From Sporisorium sorghi (Eukaryota > Basidiomycota > Ustilaginomycetes > Ustilaginales > Ustilaginaceae): a stretch of 64,000 bases of DNA. The DNA lies in NCBI GenBank assembly GCA_023212695.1, contig JALCCG010000063.1, forward strand, positions 1-64,000. Reading direction: 5' to 3'. Positions 40,890 to 51,031 of this stretch are shown in pieces. Both the position numbers and the translations under genes were made by a program. The notes under the pieces were generated by a model. That model saw only the letters and a program-made list of their open reading frames with translations. It had not been told where the DNA came from and did not search any database. Each line of letters starts with the position of its first letter. The first letter of the stretch is position 1.

Positions 40890-41615
40890 CTAAAATGCAA
40901 AGTAAGTTGTCAAAGCCATGACGTTGTTCGGGTCGTACTTTTGCCTCAACTGCGAGAGCCTGGCGAGGTTGGGCCCGTAGAGCTGCGACGAGGGCGTGCC
41001 TGCGACCGCGTAGTTGGGATACAGATAGACATCGTCGAGGCTCTGCCCCTCGCTCTTAGCCTGAGCGGTGATCTTGGCGGCGGAAGCCTTGATGGCGTTG
41101 ATCCAGAAGGCGTCTTCGGCGGGGTTGCTCCAGGCAAAGTAGAGGTTGAGCGGCAGCGCATTAGTGGAATGCGGCCACGCAGCGTCCGTGGCGTACTGCG
41201 AGTAGGGCAGGAACGGCTCGACGTCGTACGAGATGAGGCCGCCGCTGTGCAGCAGCGCCTGCGAGCCATAGTACTTGAGCTCGCTCACGATCAGCTCTAT
41301 CAGCGGACGGCTGTATTTCTGGAGCGAGACAGTGTGGAATGCGCCACGCTGCCCGGCGTTGAGATCCGAGGGCGCGCTCTTGACCAGGTCGAGGATGGTG
41401 CGCGTCTTCCAGTCGTTGGTGAAAGGTCGAGGTGCGGTCGCGGACTGGGACTCGAACTGTCGAAATGCATCCGTAGGCGGCGAAGGGCCGTCGTAGAAGG
41501 CAAGGACAATCGCACCGGGCTGGCCGAGGAGAAAGTTGAAAGTGGGCAGCACCGACGCCTTGGGATCCTTGCTGTTGTCCGAAAAGTCGAGCGTGGCATT
41601 CACGATGGCATCCTC
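40890..41615 (-). pseudogene. C-terminal part of a berberine-bridge-type FAD oxidase gene
   Basis: About 240 residues. It contains FNFLLGQPGAIVLAFYDGP, a substrate-domain middle, LNLYFAWSNPAEDAFWINAI and the closing BBE motif YDPNNVMALTTYF. These are the C-terminal half of a BBE-like FAD-linked oxidase. The frame joins upstream with the end of the recombinase gene; the N-terminal FAD-binding half lies 3.4 kb away (45031-45604). The gene is therefore split and probably non-functional in this strain. Confidence 0.8.
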
Positions 41616-44600
41616 TTCTTTTCTGCATACCAATCCGCCTTCTTTTTCTTGACTCCTTCGGGATCTTCACGCTTCTTCTTCTCCCGCCATCTTTTGGCGC
41701 GAGCAGCCTTCTTTGCCTTGAAATCGGGATCGTCCTTCTTCCTTTGACGAAGCTCCCTATTATACTCATTCTTTTTCACTCTCTTTGCTTCCATCTCCTC
41801 CTCGGTCATCCTTTCCTTCGCGTCCTTGTACCTTTTCTTGGCTCTTTCCGTGTCAGCTTTGCGACGAGCCTCAAGCTCCTCGGGAGCCAAGGTCGCATTG
41901 AACCTTTCCCGTTCCTCCTTTCTCTTCTTGCTCTTCATCGCTGGTGACATCTTTGTTGAGTGCATGTTCCTGATGTAACCTCTCGTTGCCTTTTGTCGGA
42001 GCGTATCATAGTTCTGAATTGCGTAAAAGCGGTCGGACTCGGGGTCAGGATGCTCGATCTCCAAGTCGCCCATGGACGCCACGGTGGTGGGAATGTACGG
42101 CACTAGAGTATCGAACTTGTGCTCATCAGCAGCACCGACTTCTTCGACAACAGCTCCGTTCCCATGGCGAAGAATTGGAAACTTGTGGTCGTTGATGAGG
42201 TGGCAAAGGAAGGCGAACTGTGCAGCTGAGTCGTTCTGCCACTGGCGTTGGCAGTTGCGAACTGAGCAGATGATGCTCTGTTCATCCATCGTCTTTGGCA
42301 ATCGAGGCAGGATCACAAAATGCTTCGCGTCTGCAACATTGGTGCTTCGGCTGGCGGTGGCTTCAGGGTGGATGAGGGTGGTCTCGAAAAAGTGACCAGC
42401 AAGGTGAGTTACACATTTTTGCAACTCGACGTGGAGCTCCAGCTTGCCACCGCCCAGTTCGGGACCATCGCAGACATTGGAGTGCTTGATGACCGACGTG
42501 CCATGCAAAAAGGTCTTGAGATTGGCGTCAGGCTTGGTGTACCAGTCCGCATCAATGCAGGAGGAGACAGGGCAGACAAAGTACCTGGCTTGCTTCCATT
42601 GCTGAAAGCTGTTCGTGTATTGCACGCAGAGTCTGTCAAACTCCAGATTGACGGCAGAGAGAGCATCGTAGCGTTTTTGAAAGCACTCGACTACGTGTCG
42701 CGAGGCGTCCTCGATGGGCATGAACTTGCAGCATACGAAGCAGCAGATCCTTTTCCGCTCCTTTCTGAGGCATGCATTGAAGACTTCGAAGGCCTGCGTT
42801 GGGTTGCTCTTATCGTGCAACTTGTCTGAATGGAAAGACTCATGACAAGACGGGCAGAGATGAGTTGCACCTCGCAAAAGCCACTGAAGGAGATGAGCGT
42901 CGGAGCCTTGCCTGACTTCCTCATCGTCGAAGGGATGAGGCTGTTCAGTAAGAACCGTCCACGGAACCGCTTTGGCGCTGGTGAGGGAGAGCAGCCCAGC
43001 GAGAGACTCCTTGAAAGGAAGTTGGACCCCACTGTTGATCATACGGAATGTTTCGATGATGGCTTCAGAGGTGGCAGCCGGAACATTGCTCTGTCCTTCT
43101 GGCTGCTGATCGAGATGCCTGTCAAAATCTTGAAGCAGTGAGTCGGCCTTCTTGAGAATTTCCGGGTCAACGTCCCCTGGGTCCGGCAAGTGCATGACAG
43201 CTCCATTGTTGCAAAGAGCCTGTCTCACGCCTTCCGAGAATGCAGCCTCAGCGTCGGCGGCTGTGCGTCTCGTGTCGATGGGGCCATTGGTAGGGCAATA
43301 ATCGTGACGTTGGAGGTTCTTGTTGCCACTGAAATGACCCATGTAATGAGCGAGACGCCAGGCCGGAATGTTGCCGTTGAGAACGTTTTTGAATGCATAA
43401 GAGGTGCGGAAAGTCTTTGACGTGACATTTGGGGAGATACCCAAATGGCTGCAGATGGTCCGAAGAGCGTCGTTGAAGTGTGCACTAGACATTGCTTGAT
43501 GATGTTCACCGCAGGCTGGTTTGTCCGATGGATGACGGGTACGAGTGCCATGATGGAACAGAGCATCCTTGTCGGGCTGAAGCCGCGCTGTTCTGCCGTA
43601 CAAGAATACGGGACAGTCTTCGACCTCCTTCTTGACTTTGAACGAGAACCTGGCTCTCCGGTTTTGCAGCAACGACAAGCCGTACTCTTTGTCTGTAAAC
43701 AGTCTAGCCACATCGTCTGCAAACACGTTCTGAGAAATACCGAGCGCTACCAGGGCGAACAGCGGATCCTGGCTCTTGGGTTGACCCGCTCTGGTGGCTA
43801 TGGTGTTCATGTGATGGTGGTGATCACCAGCATGCCCGGCACGTTTGGAGGAGCTGCTGCCAATGTTGAGCAGAAACTCCGGATCTCCAGACACCGAGTA
43901 GCTGCACAGTTCGATGTTGACCGAACCCCAACGAAGATATCGGCCTACTTGCCCGTCATGGCGTGTGGGATTGTCCAACCAAGAGGTGATGCGACCGCCA
44001 AGTTCATCCATGAAGAGAATCATAGTGTGGATGGACAGCAGATTCTGGACCGAGCGGGACCCAGCTGGACCGATATCGTGAGCTGCCGCGTTCCAAACAC
44101 CTGCCCCGACAGCAGCGACGGTCTCGTTGCTGATCCACCGCTTCCTGAGATGGCCCGTTGGGTACAAGCGCTTCACGCGCGCCAGATACTTCATGATGTT
44201 GCGTACGGAGTCTTGAGTGTCTGCTTGAATCGAGATTTTGAAAATTTTGAAGTGACGAAGGATGTCTTCCATCCTCTTCTTGATGGTTCGAAAAGACAGA
44301 GGAGTAGCATTCGGATCACCACGGATGGCGTTGGCGATCCTCAGCTCTTCGAGGGTCAATTCGACCGGTTCGCTGTCCACTTCGTCATCGTCAAATGCCA
44401 ATCCAGCAGATTCGTCCTCGCTGTTTTCGGCCTCGTCTGGCACAAACTCGTCTTCGCTGTCGTCGTCTTGCTCGCAAGTGTCTTGAGCCAACGACAGCTG
44501 CTCGCGTTGAGTGGAGCTAGACGAGCGGCGGGCAGTGTTGCAATCGAGGGTATGAGACTGCTCGAAAGGGGAATCGAGAAACAGAGCTGGGTCAAGAGGC

Positions 44601-44971
44601 AGAGCAGGATCGAGGACCGTCGCTTCGGAGGGCACAAGAGGCTGTGTGGCAGGGACTGGATCATGGGCTGAGGTAGTGGCGCTTGCTTGGGCTCGTAGTT
44701 CAGAGCTGGAGGCGCCATGGTGTGCCTCGTCGGAAACATAGTGCTTCCGAAGATTCGTGTGCTCCGCCGTTGCTGGATTGATCCGGCCCTTACCCGTCAT
44801 GGCGATGATATGCAGATACGATACCCATATACTCGGATCATTCAGAGTGCGGGAGAGCGCGTCAGTGACACGACCCGACTCTACCTGCGTTCGGAGCTCG
44901 CCAGAGAGAGAAGCGAGAAGAGTGGGGTCATGCTCATCCTTGCCTTCGTCCTGCAGCTGAATGACCGCCAA
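41600..44971 (-). CDS. Tyrosine recombinase of DUF3435/Crypton type with zinc fingers
   Basis: 1123 codons counted from a TTG at 44971. The frame is open further upstream to about 45030 without an ATG; the first clear internal Met is about residue 58, so the true start is uncertain. Residues 235-560 fit a tyrosine recombinase core: candidate first Arg at 347 (RYLRWGSVNIE), second Arg at 522 (SKTFRTSY), GH at 545-546 (HYMGHFSG) and the nucleophile Tyr at 558 (LQRHDYC). A Cys/His-rich region follows (about 705-930: CPSCHESFH, CCFVCCKF, CPVSSC, CSVRNC) and then a strongly basic, coiled C-terminus (about 1010-1123). An acidic stretch lies at 165-205. This order (recombinase, fingers, basic tail) fits fungal DUF3435 proteins, the group that includes Starship captains and Cryptons. 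Confidence 0.8.
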   Translation of the reverse strand: MAVIQLQDEGKDEHDPTLLASLSGELRTQVESGRVTDALSRTLNDPSIWVSYLHIIAMTGKGRINPATAEHTNLRKHYVSDEAHHGASSSELRAQASATTSAHDPVPATQPLVPSEATVLDPALPLDPALFLDSPFEQSHTLDCNTARRSSSSTQREQLSLAQDTCEQDDDSEDEFVPDEAENSEDESAGLAFDDDEVDSEPVELTLEELRIANAIRGDPNATPLSFRTIKKRMEDILRHFKIFKISIQADTQDSVRNIMKYLARVKRLYPTGHLRKRWISNETVAAVGAGVWNAAAHDIGPAGSRSVQNLLSIHTMILFMDELGGRITSWLDNPTRHDGQVGRYLRWGSVNIELCSYSVSGDPEFLLNIGSSSSKRAGHAGDHHHHMNTIATRAGQPKSQDPLFALVALGISQNVFADDVARLFTDKEYGLSLLQNRRARFSFKVKKEVEDCPVFLYGRTARLQPDKDALFHHGTRTRHPSDKPACGEHHQAMSSAHFNDALRTICSHLGISPNVTSKTFRTSYAFKNVLNGNIPAWRLAHYMGHFSGNKNLQRHDYCPTNGPIDTRRTAADAEAAFSEGVRQALCNNGAVMHLPDPGDVDPEILKKADSLLQDFDRHLDQQPEGQSNVPAATSEAIIETFRMINSGVQLPFKESLAGLLSLTSAKAVPWTVLTEQPHPFDDEEVRQGSDAHLLQWLLRGATHLCPSCHESFHSDKLHDKSNPTQAFEVFNACLRKERKRICCFVCCKFMPIEDASRHVVECFQKRYDALSAVNLEFDRLCVQYTNSFQQWKQARYFVCPVSSCIDADWYTKPDANLKTFLHGTSVIKHSNVCDGPELGGGKLELHVELQKCVTHLAGHFFETTLIHPEATASRSTNVADAKHFVILPRLPKTMDEQSIICSVRNCQRQWQNDSAAQFAFLCHLINDHKFPILRHGNGAVVEEVGAADEHKFDTLVPYIPTTVASMGDLEIEHPDPESDRFYAIQNYDTLRQKATRGYIRNMHSTKMSPAMKSKKRKEERERFNATLAPEELEARRKADTERAKKRYKDAKERMTEEEMEAKRVKKNEYNRELRQRKKDDPDFKAKKAARAKRWREKKKREDPEGVKKKKADWYAEKKRMPS

Positions 44972-45036
44972 ATACTCTGTGAAATTCTTGAAAGCATTCG
45001 CAGAAGTGCGGAGGGTCTGGGGCCGCGCTCATTCTA
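41600..45036 (-). mobile_element. 3.4-kb Crypton/DUF3435-like element inserted in the FAD oxidase gene
   Basis: The segment lies between the two halves of the oxidase gene and encodes one tyrosine-recombinase protein in the same direction. One boundary falls after GGFITGG of the oxidase (about 45036), the other near 41600-41620. No obvious terminal inverted repeats or long target duplication are visible, as expected for a tyrosine recombinase element. Exact boundaries are uncertain by tens of bases. Confidence 0.7.
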
Positions 45037-45604
45037 CGCCACCAGTAATGAAACCACCGACACCGACACCAGAAACACGCCCACCGACAACAGCAACACC
45101 CGTACCCTGCAGACCCTGGTACACGTTATCCCAAACATTGCCCGGCCCGACATCGACGGTCTTCTTGTCGCCACTCAGCACGACCTGCTGGAAGTTAGTC
45201 ATGCTGATCTGCACACCGGGCGTCGACGAGAAGCCCTGGTTGGACGCGTGCCCCGCAGCCTTGACGGCGAAGCGGATGCGCTTGCTGCCGATCACCTTGA
45301 TGGCGCCAGCGATGTCGGCGGGCGACGCAGGCACGGCGACGCAGGCAGAGGCTTGGGTCGAAGAGGTCATGTAGTGCTCGATGAGGCCGGCGTAGGTGAG
45401 GTCGAGCGGATAGACGACCTTGCTGCCGCTGGTGGTCATGGCGGCCGCAATGGCCTTGCACGCGTCGAGCTCAGTCGCATTGACGAAGCGTTTCTGGAGG
45501 TAGACGGGGACACGTTTGTCCAACGCTGCCGACCAGTTGAACAGGAAGGCCAGGGTGACGGCGAGGCCGGAGAGGAAGGGAAGGGTAACGAGAACGCTTC
45601 GCAT
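45031..45604 (-). pseudogene. N-terminal part of the FAD oxidase gene
   Basis: About 190 residues. A signal or anchor segment at the start (MRSVLVTLPFLSGLAVTLAF) is followed by a BBE-type FAD-binding domain: VPASPADIAGAIKVIGS, KAAGHASNQGFSS and the GNVWDNVYQGL...VVGGRVSGVGVGGF region. It stops two codons after GGFITGG, where the inserted element begins. The rest of the FAD domain expected after this point (about 75 residues, including the usual GG-S-LT-YGL segment) is found nowhere in the window. Confidence 0.8.
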
Positions 45605-45616
45605 CTTGGATCGCAA

Positions 45617-47219
45617 AAACGCCCGGCGGAAGACGAGGAGGGGTAGGAGGAGACAAGGGGAGGGAAGGATGGGGTTCTCTTGCGGGAAGACATGGCGAGT
45701 GCTACGCCCTTTATAGGTAGCGTTTCAGGGCATGAGTCTGTAGCGAGAGTGGACCTAGATGGAGCCGAGACGGCAGGCCCTCGGTGGGAGAATAATGGGC
45801 CAAACAGCACGAGTAGGTAGCTCTGATGCAGTTGTCGCATTGTCCTCATGCGCTCAAATAATGAGAAGGGGACCTCGAGCCTCTCTGCTTGGAGCTTGAG
45901 CAAGCACGACACTCGATAGAGCTCGGATCGAAGTTGCCGTGCGCTCACGCCATCGTTCAGCGTTCAAAGTCGGTAGCAGTAGACAATTCCGAAGACGATG
46001 GACAGCTGAGGCCGTCGTTTAGCACTCCAGAAAGACAAAAGCCAATCGAATGCGTTTGACTGGCTGATTGGAAGCTGTTTCGGCTGCGTAAATCCGTCGG
46101 CTTTTGTTCATTGTTCCGGACGGCAGCAAAGAGGGAGGGCAGGATGGCAGAGGGAGCGACATGCATCTACAATTGTTCCCTCGTCGATTCTGATTGTCTC
46201 GACGCCTTCGTCTCGAATGCTGATCTTGGTGTGTCGGAATCCCTTCGTTCTTTGGTCTCACGGTCGTGTTCACCTTTGTGAGAATAGAAGAACGTGCTCT
46301 TTTCCTCTCTCCATTGTCTCCAGCGACGACTTGTAGCCAATCAGGACGTACGAGATGCGCTACACCGCACCTGTATCGTGTATCAAGGCGTGCTACCTTT
46401 GCACTCGAGTCACCTGTCACCCTCTTAGCTCGAATTCTGAGAACACGGTCAACTGCGCAAAGGGCCTAAGCGTCTGCACCGCGGTCCGTTCGGAGTTTGT
46501 TGTTTGCTTCGCTTCATTCAGCTTTGCTAACGCTCGTTCCAGAGGCAACCAAAGTGAGTTACGACCCACGTCGTGGCCCGGCCCCACGGCCCCACGCATT
46601 GAAATTTACCCCACTTCAAAACTTAGCAGCGGCCTCGTCGTCGTGGGGGTCCCGAGCGGTTGTGCTGCCCATGAACAAGCGGCTCGCTCAACTGACATCC
46701 CCCTACGCCGCCAGCTTGGGCTCGTGGAAAAGCGGGATCCGCACGTCAGAAAGCCTGAAACAATGTTTTCCCCGCAAACTGTTAATGCAGCCCGCAGAAA
46801 TCTTTGCAGCTCGGCAAAGTTATTTTCGGTACTTGGCGGAGTCAGCCGACCGCAGCATGTCGTTCGACGATGGTGTCTTGAGCTTAGCTGTCGTCTCACA
46901 CTCACGGGCGAAGCTGAGCAGGCGTTGGATGATCACCTCGCGTAGGGTTTCCGGATCTCGCTCGCAGCGACGCTTGTGAAAAGCTTACCTTCGATACTCT
47001 GGCCGCCGGTGTTGGCTCTGCTTCGAACTGCGCCACCTGGTCCTCTCTGCTGTGTAGAAGCGTCATGGTGCACGTAAATTGGAGCTCAGATGCGCCGTCC
47101 TGCTCGATCGAATGCAGCAGTCAGAAGCTGTCGTTGAAGCGAAATGCCATTGAACACGAAAGAGTGCAAGTTGGTATAGGGAAACAGCGAGGGTATCAAG
47201 GCCACTACATAGAGGAGCG
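45617..47219. other. Intergenic region, 1.6 kb
   Basis: It holds the promoter side of the oxidase gene and a stretch with several overlapping open frames (for example 46355-46945 plus) that show no domain, signal peptide or codon regularity. Nothing supportable was found. Confidence 0.5.
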
Positions 47220-48602
47220 TTACGCAGACGACCGGCTCGCAGTGGAGCTTGTATCGTGAAACGCAATCCTGCGCGGCAGCGGCGGTGGTTGGTTCGCAAC
47301 GGCAACGTGACTCTGGGCGAGGTAGGCAGCAGGCGTGGCAGCATTGCTGGTCGTCGACACGATCAACGTGGAAGGGTCCGACGGAATTGCAGGGTCGATT
47401 TCCGAAGCCTGCGGATTTGGCAGACGCTCTTGATCCGAGTCGGCTCGTGTAGCGGCGTCTGTTCGCTGACGTTTCCAACTGGAGCTTGCGTCAGTCTCGT
47501 CTAGACCACCATCCTCCGTCGGCGGCACTGCGGGCGGGGAAGAAGATGACAAGGCACGCTTCGAGGTTTCGCCTTTCGCTGCCGATGCTGCTCTCGGTCC
47601 CCCGACCGCCTTTTCCAGCCTAGCCACATTGTTGAAGCGGGCAAACTCGTTGAAGCCGACGCTCTTGCAGAACGAAAGCAGTTCAGAACTGTCGGCATCC
47701 GCCTGGGTATAGAGCTGCGCAAAGCCCAGCTTGGACGCCTTGAGTTCGGCCACGCGGACGAGCCATCGACCGATACCCTTGCGCTGCCAGAGCGGATCGA
47801 CGCGCAATCGGGCGAGATTGCAGATCTTATCGATGCTGCGACTGGCGTAGCTGGGTCCCAATGCCTGATAGATCTCGGGGGTCCAGATGAGAGAGCGCAG
47901 AGCGACGGCTGCTACGATGCCTTTGTGCTGATCCGCTGCGCTGCTATCGCCTTTTCGCTTCACAATGAACAGGGCACCGCGGTTGCTGTGAGCGTAGTGG
48001 CTGTCTTCTGGCTTGGACAGGGAGCGGAGATCGGCCGAGCTGTCGGAAGCGGTGCTCGAGTCGCTGTTGCTGGAAGAGGATGCCAGGAACGAGCGCGCAG
48101 CTTGGGTCAATTCGTCGAGCGCCTGTTTTGCTGCTAGAGCTGCACTCTCGTCAATGTCTGCTTCGCTTTCGGAGGCCGAATCGTCTGCTGTCTGAGCCGC
48201 TTCGTTGGCCTGTTGGTCTGCGCCAAGCCCCTTCGCCGTGTCCTTTCTCCTGGAACTGCCAGTAGCTGCCTTTGCCTTCCTCTTGTTTCGTGCTGCAGCC
48301 AACTGTGCACCCTTGTCATCGTCATCGAGAAGCAACACCAGCTCGAGATGGGAGAGGTGCGTTGGATGGAGTGCATCGAGCTCCTTTTTGTCATGCTCCT
48401 TGATCTTGTCTGCGTTGGTCTTGCGACCGGTGCTGTGACGCTGCTCGAGACTGGCCCCAGTCTTGTACATCTTCAAGTTACGAAAGAATGTAGCCCTCGA
48501 CATGATGCCATGCTTCTCGATCGTGTCGGCGGTGATGTCGCCAGCTTCGTAGAGCTTGCATAGCGCCTCTTTGAGGTCGGCGCCGATCTTTCGCCTGGGC
48601 AT
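47220..48602 (-). CDS. HTH plus GNAT acetyltransferase fusion protein
   Basis: 460 residues. The N-terminus (about 1-60: GADLKEALCKLYEAGDIT then MSRATFFRNL) looks like a helix-turn-helix of transposase or Psq type. A long acidic/serine-rich linker follows (about 90-200). A GNAT fold occupies about 205-335, with the acetyl-CoA loop in VDPLWQRKGIGRWLV near 265-280 and an aromatic-rich end (SVGFNEFARFNN). The C-terminal 120 residues are low complexity. GNAT proteins acetylate amines; the substrate is unknown. The DNA-binding-like head suggests a chromatin or nuclear role, but that is inference. Confidence 0.7.
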   Translation of the reverse strand: MPRRKIGADLKEALCKLYEAGDITADTIEKHGIMSRATFFRNLKMYKTGASLEQRHSTGRKTNADKIKEHDKKELDALHPTHLSHLELVLLLDDDDKGAQLAAARNKRKAKAATGSSRRKDTAKGLGADQQANEAAQTADDSASESEADIDESAALAAKQALDELTQAARSFLASSSSNSDSSTASDSSADLRSLSKPEDSHYAHSNRGALFIVKRKGDSSAADQHKGIVAAVALRSLIWTPEIYQALGPSYASRSIDKICNLARLRVDPLWQRKGIGRWLVRVAELKASKLGFAQLYTQADADSSELLSFCKSVGFNEFARFNNVARLEKAVGGPRAASAAKGETSKRALSSSSPPAVPPTEDGGLDETDASSSWKRQRTDAATRADSDQERLPNPQASEIDPAIPSDPSTLIVSTTSNAATPAAYLAQSHVAVANQPPPLPRRIAFHDTSSTASRSSA

Positions 48603-48615
48603 GGTGGCTCGGGGG

Positions 48616-48650
<35 letters not shown>
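48616..48650. repeat. GAC trinucleotide microsatellite
   Basis: About eleven perfect GAC units just upstream of the start of the HTH-GNAT gene, in its leader. Confidence 0.9.
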
Positions 48651-48950
48651 CTCGTGGTTGCGCCAGCCCAGCGCTGTGTGCTGATGCGATTGATGTTTGC
48701 GCTATCCGTGGTCGAGCTTGTTCCGTAGCGCTTGAAGAGAAGTGGTTGCGGTGAAGGTGTCGAGCTGTCAATTGGATCGAAGCGGTCTCGTTGGAGATGT
48801 GATGGTGGCGCGTCGTCTCTGCCAACGACGCGAATTGAATGACATTTCATTGCAACTCTGGCTCGAACTCAGCCTCAAATTTCAAATTTCAAAATCCAAA
48901 ATCAAGGGTCCAAAATCAACTCAAAACTCGGCTCCGATCGCCAAAAACGG

Positions 48951-48984
<34 letters not shown>
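48951..48984. repeat. Poly(A) run
   Basis: 34 consecutive A bases in the shared promoter region between the HTH-GNAT gene and the TRM11 homologue. Confidence 0.9.
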
Positions 48985-48985
<1 letters not shown>

Positions 48986-49177
48986 GGAGAATTTCCCACT
49001 TTCTTCTTTTTTTCTTTCTCAAAAAAAAAAGTCAATTTCTTCTCAACACTTTCGAGCAAGGTGTTGAACACAAGACGTGACCTCCATTCGTCACTAGCAT
49101 TCCGACCACAACCTCTTTATCCATTCTCAAGGATCACCAGCAAGCTTGTCTTAGCTTGCTTTGACCGCTGGCCACGA

Positions 49178-51031
49178 ATGGCGACGTGCTTTCCGCCCGT
49201 AGAGGATCCAGCCTCGATTGGACCCCTCTACATCCTCCATTTTGCAACCTCGAACCATGCATTCCGTCTGCCCGACTTCCTAGCTGCTGCCGAGTATCTG
49301 CGCATCCCCTTTGCCTTTGTTCCAACACCCGCCAAACCGGTCCTTGAAGAATGTCGCAAGGCACACGACACGGCCGAAGCTTCTTCATCCAGCTACCGAC
49401 CCGATCTCAGACGACCGTTCGCACTGGCGCACCTTCCCAACGATGAGGCCGCCGTCAACCTGCTGCGTCGTTGCGTGTCGCTTCGGTCCATCTGGGCGCA
49501 CTGGTCGCACGGAGGCAGCTACGACGAGCTGCACGCTCGTAATCAGCAGCCGGCTAGCCGCGCACTCTGGGCGCCCTACGTCGAGGAAGCCGACTGTCCT
49601 TCGTGGAAGGCGCACGTGTTCTCGTACAGCTACACCATCAGCGACAAGCGCAAGATCGACATCATCCAGAGCTTCAGCTACATGGACCTGAAGGGCCGCA
49701 TCCAGCTCAAGAACCCGTCGATGCGGTGGGGCGTCATGGAAGAGTTTGTCGCTCAGGAGCTGTGGCCCAGTCATTTGCGCGACGAGCACAACAACTATCC
49801 GGGAGCCGGCAAGGACACGGACAAGGCCGAGGGCAGGGAGGAGCTTGGCGACAAAGATCCAAGGCTGGTTCAGATCTTCCTCGGTAGACGCATCGATGTC
49901 AAGGCGAGCCCACTGTACTCGGAGAAAGCGACACCGGCTGCACCGCGCAAGTCGAGCGACCCAACGCAGGAAGGCCAGACGGGTCTCGCCAGGGACTTGA
50001 TCGAGAAACTCAACCTCAAGAAGCGCGTCTACATTGGCAACACGTCGATGGAGTCCGAGATGAGCCTGCTCATGGCCAGCATGGCGCTGGCAGGTCCGGG
50101 CAAGCTGATTTACGACCCATTCGCGGGCACCGGATCGATGCTGTACGCAAGCGCAGTGTTTGGCGCCGTGGCGCTCGGCAGCGACATCGACGGCAGACCG
50201 ATGCGAGGCAAGGACAACATCAGCGATTCCAACAGCAAGACGGGCATCATCAAGAGCGCAACGCAGTACGGTGTGCGTGATCACATCCTCGACACGGTGG
50301 TGTTCGACATGACGCAGAACCCGTGGCGCAAGGACCTTCTCTTCCCTGTCGATAGCGAACAGCAAACGGGGAGCAAGCGACCGACGGGTGTGGTGGATGG
50401 CATCGTCGCCGATCCACCGTACGGCGTTCGAGCCGGTGCCAAGCGCCTGGGCAAGCGCGACCCGGAGAAGCAGCGGACGGAAGCGTACTGGATGCCGGAT
50501 GGCCTCGGCCCAGGTCAAGGCTGCTGGTCGCACGAGCGCTCGGACTACATCCCGCCCACACGCCCCTACCACTTGGAAGATCTGGTCAACGACCTGCTCG
50601 ACTACGCCTACAGCCTGCTCTGCGACGGCGGACGCCTCGTCTTCTGGCTGCCGTCGATGATCGACCCGGAAGAGGACGACGAGAACGACAGCCCCGGCGA
50701 GGGCAACACGTCCTACACCAAGTCGTCGGCTGCCGTCGAAAGATCGGTGAGCATCGAGCTGCCGCAGCATCGGCGCGCCGCGGGACAGGGAAGAATGCGC
50801 ATGATCCACTACTCGCTGCAGGACTTTGGCAGGTGGGGGCGATGGCTTATCACTATGGAGAAGGTGGCGCCGGAGAACGATGTTGATGATCAGGGGCTGC
50901 GCGAGCTCGAGCAGAGGATGGGCGAGCTGGGCAAGAACAAGGACGAGCGTGGGATCTATCGTGCCGATAGGGATCCTCTCGAGTTTCGTAACCGATACTA
51001 CCTGCCTCGAGTGTCGAAGCCGGTGCAGTGA
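49178..51031 (+). CDS. TRM11: tRNA (guanine-N2) methyltransferase, TRM11 homologue
   Basis: 617 residues from the ATG at 49178. The frame is open upstream through the poly(A) run, but that part is lysine-rich artefact sequence. The N-terminal part (about 8-130) has the THUMP-like segment of Trm11 (LYILHFATSNHAFRLPDFLAA). The methyltransferase domain carries the SAM motif DPFAGTGSM near residue 315, a D at GSDIDGR and the catalytic DPPYG near 411. A WxP-type motif IIP/YIPPTRPYHLEDL follows. In yeast Trm11 with Trm112 makes m2G10 in tRNA. Family identity is strong; an insertion around residues 205-235 and a charged tail are extra. Confidence 0.9.
   Translation: MATCFPPVEDPASIGPLYILHFATSNHAFRLPDFLAAAEYLRIPFAFVPTPAKPVLEECRKAHDTAEASSSSYRPDLRRPFALAHLPNDEAAVNLLRRCVSLRSIWAHWSHGGSYDELHARNQQPASRALWAPYVEEADCPSWKAHVFSYSYTISDKRKIDIIQSFSYMDLKGRIQLKNPSMRWGVMEEFVAQELWPSHLRDEHNNYPGAGKDTDKAEGREELGDKDPRLVQIFLGRRIDVKASPLYSEKATPAAPRKSSDPTQEGQTGLARDLIEKLNLKKRVYIGNTSMESEMSLLMASMALAGPGKLIYDPFAGTGSMLYASAVFGAVALGSDIDGRPMRGKDNISDSNSKTGIIKSATQYGVRDHILDTVVFDMTQNPWRKDLLFPVDSEQQTGSKRPTGVVDGIVADPPYGVRAGAKRLGKRDPEKQRTEAYWMPDGLGPGQGCWSHERSDYIPPTRPYHLEDLVNDLLDYAYSLLCDGGRLVFWLPSMIDPEEDDENDSPGEGNTSYTKSSAAVERSVSIELPQHRRAAGQGRMRMIHYSLQDFGRWGRWLITMEKVAPENDVDDQGLRELEQRMGELGKNKDERGIYRADRDPLEFRNRYYLPRVSKPVQ

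Noticed and set aside
43445..44671. 408-codon plus-strand open frame opposite the recombinase
   Set aside because: Antisense to the recombinase core, whose catalytic motifs are in the other strand.
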